The notes: generated by a model not told the origin, from the sequence alone. A stretch of DNA of 48,209 nucleotides from Desulfocapsa sp. (GCA_030145625.1 JAQYVF010000031.1:1-48209); one strand, 5' to 3'; numbered from the stretch's first letter, positions 1-8,874 are shown. Numbers and translations: made by a program.

Positions 1-1260
1 GGTCGCTGTAACGGTGAAGGTATAGGCTGTGCCGTTGGAGAGACCTGTGACGCTCATCGGACTGCCGGCACCGTTGCCGGTGAGGCCGCCGGGGCTTGAC
101 GTTACGGTATAACTGGAAATGGCGGCACCACCGCTAAAGGCCGGAGCGGACAAAGTCACCGAGGCCAGAGCGTCACCGGCGGTGGCAGTGCCGATGACAG
201 GTGCGCCTGGAACCACGGCGTTGACAGTGAAGGATTGTCTGACCGTGGGAGCAGCCAGGTAAGCACTGTTACCGACCTGATCCGCATCAATGGTGCAGGT
301 GCCGGTGCTGACGAAGGTCAAAGCGCCGCCCGTGGTGATGGTACACACGCCGGTGGTGGAAGAGGTAAAGCTTGGCGTCAATCCGGACGATGCTGTGGCG
401 GTCAAGGTCGGCGTCGTGCCGAAGTTCTGCGCGCCCGGGTTGGCAAAGGTGATGGTCTGGGCGGCCATCGGCGTCACGCTGTTGGAGGCTCCCGATGCAC
501 TCCCGGTGCCAGCCGAGTTGGTCGCTGTAACGGTGAAGGTATAGGCTGTGCCGTTGGAGAGACCTGTGACGCTCACCGGACTGCCGGCGCCGGTGCCGGT
601 GAGGCCGCCGGGGCTTGACGTTACGGTATAACTGGAAATGGCGGCACCACCGCTAAAGGCAGGAGCGGAAAAAGTCACCGAGGCCTGAGTGTCACCGGCG
701 GTGGCAGTGCCGATGACAGGTGCGCCCGGAACCACGGCATTGACTGTGAACGATTGAGTGACCGTGGGTGCGGCCAAGTAGAAACTATTACCAGCCTGAT
801 CCGCATCAATGGTGCAGGTGCCGCTGCTGACAAAGGTCAATGCGCCGCCCGTGGTAATGGTACACACGCCGGTGGTGGAAGAGGTAAAGCTTGGCGTCAG
901 TCCGGACGTGGCCGTGGCAGTCAGGGTCGGCGTGGTGCCGAAGTTCTGCGCGCCAGGGTTGGCAAAGGTGATGGTCTGCGGGGCCTTCGGCGTCACGCTG
1001 CTGGACGCTGCCGATGCACTCCCTGTGCCCACCGAGTTGGTCGCTGTCACCGTGAAGGTGTATGGTGTGCCGTTAGTCAGACCGGTGATGGTATGGCTCA
1101 AGCCCGTCGTGCCAGCATTGCTGTCCACTCCCCCCACCGGATTGGAGGTCACCGTATAACCAGTAATCACACTGCCGCCATCAGAGGCCGACGCGTTGAA
1201 ATTGACCGTGGCCTGACTATTGCCAGCCGTGGCGGTCACACCAGTCGGTGCACCGGGCGC
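1..1260. repeat. 519-bp tandem coding repeat (FN3 + Ig unit)
   Basis: The sequence beginning GGTCGCTGT at 1 recurs at 520 and, more diverged, at 1039, giving an exact 519-bp (173-codon) period. The copies at 1 and 520 are almost identical over hundreds of bases; the copy at 1039 differs more. Each period codes one FN3-like and one Ig-like domain of the minus-strand surface protein. The period is a multiple of three, so unit gain or loss would keep the frame. Confidence 0.9.
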
Positions 1261-2403
1261 AGTGGCAGGAGGGGTTGCATTGTTTATGGTGAAACTATCA
1301 AAAGTAATGTATTGAGAACCAGCCATGTTGGTGCTGACATACGTCACCTGAAAACCGGTGATCCCAGTAAAGTCACCGTAATTCCCCTGGGTGAAGGTTG
1401 CGCCCGTTGCGGTAAATGTGGTGCCGACAGTTCCGCCGCCGATCTTATATCCCGTGATCGTGAAGTTGTAGTTTGCGGAACCTTCAATGTTCGCAAAAGA
1501 CAATGCAGTCAGGTCAAAGCTGCTCAGGTTGGTTCCGTCAGCATTAACGGTAAAGGTCGCACTAGCGCCCCCAGTAATGTTGTTGAAATAAATGCCGGTA
1601 GGAGGACCGGTATCTCCGAAAATAAGGTAACCAGAATCATTGGTATAGGTAAAACCGGCAAGGAAGCTGACCAGCGTCACGCTGCCGCCGCCATTAGCCA
1701 TGGTATCCGTGACATCCTGTATTCCATTCGCCGGCAACACCAGTAAATGACCGTATCCCGACAAAGCCTTGTCATCCATCGCCTTTGCCACACGGATGGT
1801 TCCGGTCTGTTTTTCCAGCACCCAGTTTCCGCCCAGGGCTGGCGAACCGGTAGCGTCGGTTGAGGCAGCGACTGTCGCACCGGTAAACCGGCTGATACGA
1901 TTGACAAAATGATCACCGACCACTCCTTGCGCAACATCACAACCATAGAGCAGGATGTCGCCATGGGCCTTCAAGGCACCACCCCAGGTTTGCAATGCAG
2001 ATTGGTAGCTGTCAATATTGGCGCTGTTCAGTTCCGTGGAGCCCATCATCAATTTGCCCGGCGCACCGTGCGAAAGGATCTGGACACTATCAAGATTGCG
2101 GTAATCCTTCAAGGCTGCGGCAATTTGCTGTACGCCATCGGAATCGCCCAGCAACATAACAACTTCAACGTCGTCGGCTATGCCGGCAAGAAGCTCCTGC
2201 GAATTCTGCATGCCAGCATCAACGAACAAGACTCTGGCATATTGATTCAGGGGATCAAAAGGACTCACGCCAGGGGTGTCGTCCCCATGCGTCACTGCGT
2301 AAGACAGAGAAGGTGTAAAGAGAAAGAAGAGAAAAACAGGGGCAGATATCAGCAGCGGTATACTTTTTCTTAAAGCCAGCCAGGCGCATTTCAACTTGTT
2401 CAC
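1..2403 (-). CDS. DUF4347 / FN3 / bacterial Ig surface protein, 3' end cut by window
   Basis: The minus strand is open for 801 codons from a GTG at 2403 to the left edge with no stop, so the gene is partial. The GTG is preceded by GGGAG about nine bases upstream. Residues 1-36 form a signal peptide ending near SLSYA. Residues about 50-215 match a DUF4347 domain (RVLFVDAG, ILSHGAPGKL, GDILLYGCDVAQG, TGATVAAS), a module found at the N-terminus of giant bacterial adhesins and RTX-like proteins. After about 170 residues of beta-rich sequence come alternating fibronectin III-like (TGLSHTITGLTNG, FTVTATNS) and Ig-like (QTITFANPGAQNFGTTP) units. A surface or secreted adhesin is inferred. The plus-strand reading frames over this region are shadows of the GC-rich repeats. 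Confidence 0.85.
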   Translation of the reverse strand, partial: MNKLKCAWLALRKSIPLLISAPVFLFFLFTPSLSYAVTHGDDTPGVSPFDPLNQYARVLFVDAGMQNSQELLAGIADDVEVVMLLGDSDGVQQIAAALKDYRNLDSVQILSHGAPGKLMMGSTELNSANIDSYQSALQTWGGALKAHGDILLYGCDVAQGVVGDHFVNRISRFTGATVAASTDATGSPALGGNWVLEKQTGTIRVAKAMDDKALSGYGHLLVLPANGIQDVTDTMANGGGSVTLVSFLAGFTYTNDSGYLIFGDTGPPTGIYFNNITGGASATFTVNADGTNLSSFDLTALSFANIEGSANYNFTITGYKIGGGTVGTTFTATGATFTQGNYGDFTGITGFQVTYVSTNMAGSQYITFDSFTINNATPPATAPGAPTGVTATAGNSQATVNFNASASDGGSVITGYTVTSNPVGGVDSNAGTTGLSHTITGLTNGTPYTFTVTATNSVGTGSASAASSSVTPKAPQTITFANPGAQNFGTTPTLTATATSGLTPSFTSSTTGVCTITTGGALTFVSSGTCTIDADQAGNSFYLAAPTVTQSFTVNAVVPGAPVIGTATAGDTQASVTFSAPAFSGGAAISSYTVTSSPGGLTGTGAGSPVSVTGLSNGTAYTFTVTATNSAGTGSASGASNSVTPMAAQTITFANPGAQNFGTTPTLTATASSGLTPSFTSSTTGVCTITTGGALTFVSTGTCTIDADQVGNSAYLAAPTVRQSFTVNAVVPGAPVIGTATAGDALASVTLSAPAFSGGAAISSYTVTSSPGGLTGNGAGSPMSVTGLSNGTAYTFTVTAT

Positions 2404-2944
2404 TGGATTCTTCTCCCACGGAAATTTGAGGATTTTCCTACAATTGATTTAATAACGCGACAGAATAAGTTATGAGTCGCTGTTCCGTGGTTTATTGTTA
2501 GGTAATAAGAAACAAGAACTCTTGATTCTATGACTTTTCATCCCACGTGACTATTTACTTTTTCACAAAAAATTCCGATTAGCAAAGGAATAATGGGATA
2601 CTTTCTCATTATTCCGCAAACCGTGAATGAAAAAGCAACAATATTAGGATATCAGCACCTACGCCTGATAAAAGAAGCGAGCCACAACCGGAATAGTAGG
2701 GACACAAAAGTGTTTTTTGTTGGCTTTGGGTAAGTTCAAGAACTAAGGAGATGACCTTCAATTCCTGCTTCTGTGGGAGGGGGGACAGGTCGAGCCGGAG
2801 ATGGCAAATTTTCTCCCTTATCATTAACAACCGTCATTGTTAATGGGAACAGTTACAATCAACGGTTCACAAGGGATTCCTGCTCGAAAAAAGAAATATT
2901 TTTGGTAAGATTAAGGGATTAAGAGTAACACAACATTCTCAACC
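2404..2944. other. Intergenic region between the DUF4347 gene and the ACP operon
   Basis: This 541-bp AT-rich stretch has no convincing gene. It should hold the promoter of the DUF4347 gene and the 3' end of the ACP operon. The only structure seen is an imperfect palindrome at 2829-2867: AACCGT at 2829-2834 pairs with ACGGTT at 2862-2867, and ATTGT at 2836-2840 pairs with ACAAT at 2855-2859. No T-run follows on the minus strand, so it is not a classical terminator. Confidence 0.5.
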
Positions 2945-3214
2945 CTAATCCGGCTGGATAAAATCTGCCATGTCATTGATGGTTGAGGCATGCCGACGAA
3001 AGGCCTTGCTGTCAGGCAGGCGTATGCCGAACCGGCTTTGCAGGCCCACGGAGATCTGCAGTGCATCCAGCGAATCAAGTTCAAGCCCGCTCATATCGGA
3101 AAAAATCTGCACATCGTCAGCCACTTCTTCCGGTGTCATATCTTCTATATCACACTCTTCGATTATCATCGTCTTCAAGCGAATTTTCAACGTGTTGTCT
3201 AACGAACCTTTCAT
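2945..3214 (-). CDS. Acyl carrier protein
   Basis: This 89-residue protein is the last gene of the seven-gene minus-strand operon. The motif LELDSLDAL places the phosphopantetheine-bearing serine at residue 48, in the usual context before helix II, and the length fits a discrete ACP. Its ATG overlaps the permease stop by four bases (ATGA), which implies translational coupling. It probably carries the beta-ketoacyl or acyl substrates used by the DarB-like synthase, or the acyl group moved by the BtrH-like protein. Activation would need a phosphopantetheinyl transferase; an Sfp-type one lies at 13692-14474. No ketoreductase, dehydratase or thioesterase is in the operon, so the acyl chain probably comes from primary fatty acid synthesis. 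Confidence 0.9.
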   Translation of the reverse strand: MKGSLDNTLKIRLKTMIIEECDIEDMTPEEVADDVQIFSDMSGLELDSLDALQISVGLQSRFGIRLPDSKAFRRHASTINDMADFIQPD

Positions 3215-4407
3215 ACTCCCCTTCTCAATTTAGAACTGAAAATAATCCCAGCCAAAAGCAGCAGGCCTGCACCGAATCCTGCCAAAGCCAGAGATTCCAA
3301 GATGACCGCTTCAGCTCCCAGACCACGGAGGAAGATATCAAGGAAGCCCTCAAGTCCCCATGACATGGGGGAGACATTGGCAAAATCCTGCATCGCTTGA
3401 GGCATGTAAAATTTCGGCACCATAATACCGCCAATCGCTCCCAGCAAGATATTAATGATGCCGCCAATGGTCGTCGCCTGCTCTACCGTAGCGGTCATGA
3501 CAGCGATCAATACCGAGGTTCCTATAGCCGCCAGGCTCAACCCCAGCGAAACCATAAACAGACCGGAGATGGAGTCTCCAAGGGTCAAGGCGTCCCCACC
3601 GAAAAGCGGCACCACGAAGATTCCCACAGCGATCATCAGCCAGACCTGAATCTGGTTGATAAGCATATAGGGTACTATCTTGCCGGCAAAGAGTACGGGA
3701 ACAGATATATTCATCGCACTCATACGCATCAAGGTGTTCTGCCTGCGCTCATTGATAAAGACCGTTGACATGGGAATGATCACAAAGAACATCCCGAAAA
3801 CGATCCACGAGGGGACGCTCTGCTGGGTGGAAGTCGGCTGTTTACTGGCCTCCATACCATTAAAGTGTACAGTCACCAGACCGTCACCGTCAAAATCCAT
3901 CGCCTCAAGTTGTTGTGCCACCTCCGGCAAAAAGGGGGCGAGCTCCTCCTGCATCTTCTCGAGCCGCAAGCGCATGATACCCTTTGTCAATTCTGCCTGA
4001 AAAAATGTCAGCACCTCCTGCTTGACGTCCGCAGCAACAGTGAGTTGCAGCAGTGCAGGGTCAGACTGCTCTTGGCCAAGATTTTGGGCAAAGCCTTGCG
4101 GAATGGACAAGACAAAATGCAGGGTCTCGTTCAGGGCCTGTTGTTGCTTGGCCACATTGGTGAGGGTCAACTCATGCTCTTCCAGCGCACTGTTTTCAGA
4201 CAAAAAACTCTGCAGCCTTCCACTTTGCACCGTGTTGTCCTGATCCACCACCACATAAGTTGACAGCACACGGTCACTGCCCAAGGTATCTTTGAGGGCC
4301 AGCGACATGATCAGAATAAAGATCGAGGGCATGATAAAGAGTGCGGCCAAGGCATGCCTGTCGCGCAAGAGAAGAAGAAACTCTTTAAGCAGCATGGCCC
4401 TAAACAT
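3211..4407 (-). CDS. ABC-2 type transporter permease
   Basis: The 398-residue inner-membrane protein has the usual ABC-2/YhhJ layout. One N-terminal membrane segment lies at about residues 18-40, followed by a long extracytoplasmic domain to about residue 215. Five hydrophobic segments make up the C-terminal half, the last just before a basic tail. The gene overlaps the upstream ATPase gene by eight bases and the ACP gene by four, so the three are one translational unit. With the ATPase it should form an exporter. Given the neighbours, the cargo is inferred to be the lipid or aryl-lipid product of the operon, possibly after acylation. No substrate can be read from the sequence. Confidence 0.9.
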   Translation of the reverse strand: MFRAMLLKEFLLLLRDRHALAALFIMPSIFILIMSLALKDTLGSDRVLSTYVVVDQDNTVQSGRLQSFLSENSALEEHELTLTNVAKQQQALNETLHFVLSIPQGFAQNLGQEQSDPALLQLTVAADVKQEVLTFFQAELTKGIMRLRLEKMQEELAPFLPEVAQQLEAMDFDGDGLVTVHFNGMEASKQPTSTQQSVPSWIVFGMFFVIIPMSTVFINERRQNTLMRMSAMNISVPVLFAGKIVPYMLINQIQVWLMIAVGIFVVPLFGGDALTLGDSISGLFMVSLGLSLAAIGTSVLIAVMTATVEQATTIGGIINILLGAIGGIMVPKFYMPQAMQDFANVSPMSWGLEGFLDIFLRGLGAEAVILESLALAGFGAGLLLLAGIIFSSKLRRGV

Positions 4408-5323
4408 CGCAACTTCCTTGCGATGTCAAGCTGAGGAAGAGAGATTCCAGGTTTGTCGTCCCGTAGCGGATCTGCTTTACTGCGATATTTTCTGCTTCCA
4501 AGGCAGAGAGAAGCATCCCCATTTGCTTGGCATCGAGAGAGCTGGTCATCAATGTCGCGGCATCGACAACCTCCACCCCCGCATACTTGCTGGCAAATTG
4601 GTCCAGCTGTGTCTTGCTTGCATGCAATAATTCGATGACGGCTGAATCGCCTTCATTCTCCTGCAGCATTGTAGTGAGTGAGCCCTGACGAATGATCCGG
4701 CCATGGTCGATGATGGCCACATCGTCGCAGATCTTTTCGATTTCCGGCATATAGTGCGAGGTATAGACAACGGTCTTGCCCTCGTTTTTAAAGAAACGAA
4801 TTGTCTCCAGGATAGCATTGCGCGATTCTGGATCGATCCCTGCCGTGGGTTCATCGAAATAGAGGAGTTCAGGATTATTCAACAACCCGATGGCAATGTT
4901 CAATCGACGCTTCTGGCCTCCGGAAAGGGTCGCCGCTTTTTGATCCCGCAGCGGATGCAGCCGATTAACGGTCAGGGCATAGTCGATGTTATGACGGAGT
5001 GTATTGCCGCTAATCTTCTGAATCCCGGCAAAGAAACGTAAATTTTCAATAATGGTCAGTTTGTCATACAGCGCCAGGGATTGGGGGATAAAGGAACTGC
5101 GTTTACGGATCGCCTGCAGCTCTCCGTTGAGGGGCATCCCGAAAATCGTTATCTCTCCCTCTTGAAAATCAATCAGTCCGTTCAAGATCGAGAGCAGTGT
5201 CGTTTTTCCGGCGCCGTTTGGTCCCAGCAGGCCTAAAATGGCACCTTTGCCAACGCTCAGATTGATATGATCAAGGGCAACATGCTTACCATACTGTTTG
5301 ACGAGATTCTTGATGAAAATCAT
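4400..5323 (-). CDS. ABC transporter ATP-binding protein
   Basis: The 307-residue protein has a complete nucleotide-binding domain. Walker A is GPNGAGKTT (about residues 35-43), the signature is LSGGQKRRL, and Walker B with its D-loop is LLYFDEPTAGIDPE, followed by a switch histidine in TSHYMPE. The C-terminal 80 residues form the extension typical of ABC-2 (DrrA/CcmA-like) export ATPases. It lies three bases downstream of the BtrH-like gene and overlaps the permease gene, so it is the motor of that permease. Related ATPases occur in the same order in dialkylresorcinol/flexirubin clusters of Bacteroidetes, from memory of those clusters. Confidence 0.93.
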   Translation of the reverse strand: MIFIKNLVKQYGKHVALDHINLSVGKGAILGLLGPNGAGKTTLLSILNGLIDFQEGEITIFGMPLNGELQAIRKRSSFIPQSLALYDKLTIIENLRFFAGIQKISGNTLRHNIDYALTVNRLHPLRDQKAATLSGGQKRRLNIAIGLLNNPELLYFDEPTAGIDPESRNAILETIRFFKNEGKTVVYTSHYMPEIEKICDDVAIIDHGRIIRQGSLTTMLQENEGDSAVIELLHASKTQLDQFASKYAGVEVVDAATLMTSSLDAKQMGMLLSALEAENIAVKQIRYGTTNLESLFLSLTSQGSCDV

Positions 5324-5326
5324 GGA

Positions 5327-6334
5327 CTAATCCAGATTTCCATCAAGCAATTTCCTGTACACGGCAGCTTCGGCATCGGCAACACTTTCGAGTTTTCTTT
5401 GCAATGCGGAAAAATCAATGGGCTGACTCTTTTTGCTGCGGATCGCCTTGGCCAGCATCAGGGCAAATTCACGCCACTGGTCGCCCACCACAGTCATCAT
5501 CTCCGAGGCCTCCGCCAGCAATGGATTGCCAAGCAGCCTGCCCGCTTCCTGCAGAAATGAAGCATATATAAAGCGGAAGCCCGCCCCCCCGGTACCAATC
5601 TCCTCCTGCATCCGGACTATATGCCCCAAAAAAAGCTTCGCATAACGAGGATCTTTCTTCCCCAGTTTGCCAATTTTTTTCGCCAGGGCTCGAATACCAC
5701 GGATACCGGCAATGGGCACCGGAGTTTTCAGCATGGCCTTGGCATTCTTTTTTATAGCCCTCGGAATAACAACTGCATACTCTATGCTTTCAGGAACCTT
5801 AAGCGGATAGTAAAGCAAGCCCTTGGGTGCCATCACCCCCTTGACGAAACGTGCCTTTTGCAGAGCCAGAGTCTCACAGCGTACCGGTGCCTCAAAAACA
5901 GGATCACTGATCAAATAGTCATCGCCCTCTTTGCCGTAGACGATCAGGTTGTGGGCATTAAAGTGGAAGCGCATCTCTTCTGGAAAATAAGGCAGCCAGA
6001 AGACAGATGTCTGGGCACCGACAATCTCGCCTTGTGCCAGCAGTCCATCAAGAACCTCTGTCCCTTTTTCAGGATTTGAAAAGGTCTGCATCTTCATCTT
6101 GATGCCAAGATTTTTTTGCAATCCCTTTATGATAGCCCTGGGCATACTGCGATAGGCAATCAGCGGCAGACCGCCAAGCTTGACAAAGGGGAGGTAAGCG
6201 AACATCAGCGCCCCCGACAGGCCAAAAACCATGGCTTCGGAGAGCGGCAGGCCATGATGCTGCATCATCAGCGACATCACTCCGCTTTCACAATGGGCAG
6301 AGTGACCATGGGCAAAGCTCTTGTTAGACACCAC
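5327..6334 (-). CDS. BtrH-type acyltransferase (BtrH N-terminal + DUF4872-like)
   Basis: The 335-residue protein begins with the BtrH pattern HSAHCESG, giving a candidate nucleophile Cys15. A histidine in NAHNLIVYG (His128) and an aspartate in YLISDP (Asp144) complete a Cys-His-Asp arrangement. BtrH of butirosin biosynthesis moves an acyl group from an acyl carrier protein to an aminoglycoside amine, so an ACP-dependent acyl transfer is a reasonable role here, with the operon ACP as donor. The acceptor is unknown. The C-terminal part (about residues 190-335) matches the helical DUF4872-like half. The gene start overlaps the upstream small gene by eleven bases. BtrH-domain proteins recur next to DarA/DarB in flexirubin-type clusters, where their task is not settled to my knowledge. 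Confidence 0.85.
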   Translation of the reverse strand: MVSNKSFAHGHSAHCESGVMSLMMQHHGLPLSEAMVFGLSGALMFAYLPFVKLGGLPLIAYRSMPRAIIKGLQKNLGIKMKMQTFSNPEKGTEVLDGLLAQGEIVGAQTSVFWLPYFPEEMRFHFNAHNLIVYGKEGDDYLISDPVFEAPVRCETLALQKARFVKGVMAPKGLLYYPLKVPESIEYAVVIPRAIKKNAKAMLKTPVPIAGIRGIRALAKKIGKLGKKDPRYAKLFLGHIVRMQEEIGTGGAGFRFIYASFLQEAGRLLGNPLLAEASEMMTVVGDQWREFALMLAKAIRSKKSQPIDFSALQRKLESVADAEAAVYRKLLDGNLD

Positions 6335-6749
6335 TCTCTCCTCTTGGCGGCAGCATACAAAGATTCTTCACACTAATGCCCAGGGTATCGGCATAGCGTT
6401 CAACCATCTTTCCGGAAAGCCTTTCAAAAATCATAGGCCTGAAATGGCGTTTGATCCGCCATTTAAACATCCCGGTTGCCTGCGCCAGGGTCTGCAGGTC
6501 CATCCGCCGGTCATACATATGGAAATAAAGCGGGGAAACTTTGCCCGTAGCCACTCTCTCATAGGCTAGGCCTGCCAGACGTTCAAGCTCCATAAGCGCC
6601 TGCTTGGTGGCCTCTTCTTCAACATTCCAGCCCGAAGAGGCGACAATGGTGTACTCGCCGTTTTCATCGGTGGCGTATATCGCTTTTTTATGATTGGCGT
6701 AAGTGGATATGTTGTGCTGGGGTACCTTGCTGTTATCCATCGTATTCAA
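6324..6749 (-). CDS. Small conserved-looking protein of the dar-like operon, function unknown
   Basis: The 141-residue protein has no domain I can name. It has no signal peptide or membrane segment and should be cytoplasmic. Its start overlaps the KAS III stop by four bases, and it overlaps the BtrH-like gene by eleven, so it is a real, coupled gene. An alternative start is Met4. The C-terminal half is helical and basic (MFKWRIKRHFRP) and ends with ERYADTLGISVKNL, which resembles a Xre/Cro-type helix-turn-helix recognition segment. Either a DNA-binding regulator or an accessory partner of the KAS III enzyme would fit. Neither is shown by the sequence alone. Confidence 0.75.
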   Translation of the reverse strand: MNTMDNSKVPQHNISTYANHKKAIYATDENGEYTIVASSGWNVEEEATKQALMELERLAGLAYERVATGKVSPLYFHMYDRRMDLQTLAQATGMFKWRIKRHFRPMIFERLSGKMVERYADTLGISVKNLCMLPPRGESGV

Positions 6750-7894
6750 ACCACCGTTAGCTGCATAAATGCCGTGGAAAAACGTCCGCTTTCCGGGATA
6801 TAACAGAGGACGGTCTCTCCCTTTTGCAGACGACCTGAGTTAAAGAGCTCTTCGAGGATAATATAGATCGAGGCCGAACCGGTGTTTCCCTTGGCACTGA
6901 GATTGGAAAACCACTTCTCCTGAGGGATATCACACCCTGCCGCCTGCATCCCCTCATAAACTTTCTCACGGAAGAACTCAGAAGAGTAGTGCGGCAGGTA
7001 CCAGTCGACTTTGGCCACATCAATCTTCCCCTGTGCCACAAGCTCCTGCAGTGGTTTGGTCACCGTATACTCGATGATCTTTTCGTTGAGCAGTTTGACA
7101 TCCTGTTTGATGGCAAAAATCGACTGTTCCAACCACTCCTGCGGCAGGTACTCGCGCCACCCCTGCAAAGAACCGTCTGCCATCTTTTCCGCTCCGGCAT
7201 ACATACAGGTCTCAAGTTCGCCTGCGTAGGACTTCTGAAAAATCCAGTCAATCCGCAGAGAATTCCCTGCACTCTTCGGCGTATCACTCATCCACACGGC
7301 ACCTGCACCATCACTCAGCATCCAGCGCAGGAAATCTTTGTCGAAGGCTATTTCTGCCGATTTAGCAAGGTGATCGGCGTGCGACTCGATCTCCTCTGAA
7401 AATTGATGTCCCCGCATGATTGAAGAGACATTCTCCGAACCGGTGGCCACGCTATTCTGACTCTGCCCGGAACAAATCGACAAATAGCCATACTTCAGCG
7501 ACATCACACCTGAAAGGCAGATACCTGCCGTGGCAACCGCCTCACAGGGAGGGAGACCAAGCTCACCCTGCACCATCAGGGCATGATTGGGCATCAACTG
7601 ATCGGGCAGGGTTGTTCCGCAAGCCAGGACTTCAATCGCATTAATATCACAGCCCTGCTCCTCCAGATTACGTACGGCCTCGGCAACCAGTTGCGCATTG
7701 CTATGGGTCGCCTCCCCTGTTCTCGGGTCGATTGCATAATATCTGGATTTGATCTGGTTACTGCGAAGAATCAGTTTACGCGCACGAGATGGCCGTTCAC
7801 CAACCTGCCCAAGAACACTCTCCATTGCTTCATTTACAACTGGATCATTGGGCAAAAATGCTGCGATATGAGTAATATAAACCTGTTGAGACAT
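6746..7894 (-). CDS. darB: Beta-ketoacyl-ACP synthase III, DarB-like
   Basis: The 382-residue thiolase-fold enzyme has an intact KAS III triad: Cys126 in AGICLSG, His302 in YLPHYSS and Asn337 in KGNTGSAS. The N-terminal pattern (FLPNDPVVN, SRYYAIDPRTGEATHSNAQL) is that of the DarB group rather than housekeeping FabH. DarB enzymes join a beta-ketoacyl chain and a second acyl chain to make a cyclohexanedione, the precursor of dialkylresorcinols. The gene starts twelve bases after the darA-like stop, which supports a DarA-DarB pair. The symbol rests on family resemblance plus this pairing; another ketosynthase III chemistry is possible. Confidence 0.85.
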   Translation of the reverse strand: MSQQVYITHIAAFLPNDPVVNEAMESVLGQVGERPSRARKLILRSNQIKSRYYAIDPRTGEATHSNAQLVAEAVRNLEEQGCDINAIEVLACGTTLPDQLMPNHALMVQGELGLPPCEAVATAGICLSGVMSLKYGYLSICSGQSQNSVATGSENVSSIMRGHQFSEEIESHADHLAKSAEIAFDKDFLRWMLSDGAGAVWMSDTPKSAGNSLRIDWIFQKSYAGELETCMYAGAEKMADGSLQGWREYLPQEWLEQSIFAIKQDVKLLNEKIIEYTVTKPLQELVAQGKIDVAKVDWYLPHYSSEFFREKVYEGMQAAGCDIPQEKWFSNLSAKGNTGSASIYIILEELFNSGRLQKGETVLCYIPESGRFSTAFMQLTVV

Positions 7895-7906
7895 CTTATT
7901 TCTCTA

Positions 7907-8818
7907 TTATCGACCCGACGGCTGTTCATAATACTCAACGGCTTTATCGAGAGCTTTTTTTCTAAACGGATACATAATTTTACGGATCAACATATTCAGC
8001 GGGACAATGGTCAACACCAATGTCAGCAGAAAAACCGCATAAATCGTGATGACGACATTGCGTCCCTGCGAATTCGGAATCCCAGCTTTTTTGATCAATT
8101 TACTCCAGATCAAAAAGCTGCGGTGGGCAATACGCTCGGTGGCGATCAATTTCCCATTAACGTTCACAGCACCCATATTACTCAACATCGGGCCATCACC
8201 CTGCTCTTCATCTTTATCTAAGGCAGAACAGAGACGTTCACCAAAACGGGATGATGCGCCAATTTCTTCCTCAGCAACCCCGGCTTTTGGGAAAAACCAG
8301 AAAGCATCTTTTTTCCCGGTCAACATCCAGCGCGGCGTGGTGACAAAGGTGTAAAGCGATTTCCCCTGATCCGTCAGAGCCACATTATCCAGCAGGCGGG
8401 CACCAAGATCAGTCAGCAGCGACTTCATCTTCTCCTGGGCAATCAGCCACATGTCACGGCAGGCAATCACCGTCACCACCGGCTTATCTGCAAAAAGACG
8501 CCTGGCCTGTTCACTCTGTAAAAATCCGGTCACAGGAATAGAGGGTGAAAGAAACCATGAGGTGTAGCCCAACACGATCACGTCATACTCCTCTTCCACC
8601 TCAATCGGCTCCACATCGCATCCATCGAGATACACAGCTTCAGGAAAAACATTGAAAAAGGCATAAAAAGACCATGGGTAGGGATAAGGATGCAGCGGTT
8701 TGATTTCGCGATAATCACACTGCACTGCATCACACTGCTGCAGCGGCGCAACAATCTCATCCAGAACCCTTTTCAGTTGCCCGCTTTGCGAATAATAGAG
8801 AACCAATACCTTTTTCAT
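7907..8818 (-). CDS. darA: DarA-like flavodoxin-fold enzyme with C-terminal membrane anchor
   Basis: The start is placed at the Met of MKKVLVLYYSQSGQLKR (303 residues) rather than the ATG 21 bases upstream, because AAGG and AGGTGGG lie just upstream and the conserved fold begins there. The N-terminus has the flavodoxin phosphate-loop pattern YYSQSGQ. A hydrophobic segment near residues 255-280 (ITIYAVFLLTLVLTIV) followed by a basic tail suggests anchoring to the inner membrane. Databases call this family dialkylresorcinol condensing enzyme DarA. In the dar pathway DarA aromatises the cyclohexanedione made by DarB, and a flavin-type fold fits such an oxidation. It is the first gene of the operon. 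Confidence 0.82.
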   Translation of the reverse strand: MKKVLVLYYSQSGQLKRVLDEIVAPLQQCDAVQCDYREIKPLHPYPYPWSFYAFFNVFPEAVYLDGCDVEPIEVEEEYDVIVLGYTSWFLSPSIPVTGFLQSEQARRLFADKPVVTVIACRDMWLIAQEKMKSLLTDLGARLLDNVALTDQGKSLYTFVTTPRWMLTGKKDAFWFFPKAGVAEEEIGASSRFGERLCSALDKDEEQGDGPMLSNMGAVNVNGKLIATERIAHRSFLIWSKLIKKAGIPNSQGRNVVITIYAVFLLTLVLTIVPLNMLIRKIMYPFRKKALDKAVEYYEQPSGR

Positions 8819-8874
8819 AGCCTTCAACCCACCTCTCATAAGGAAAGGTGATATTTAACCAACCTTCACATAAA

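Noticed and set aside
235-1746. Long plus-strand open frames across the left end
   Set aside because: They recur with the 519-bp repeat, have the low-complexity Gly/Arg-rich composition of a shadow frame, and lie opposite an 801-codon minus-strand frame with a signal peptide and DUF4347 domain.
2609-2830. 73-codon minus-strand frame in the left intergenic region
   Set aside because: There is no ribosome binding site, domain or coding-like composition, and it has no operon partner.
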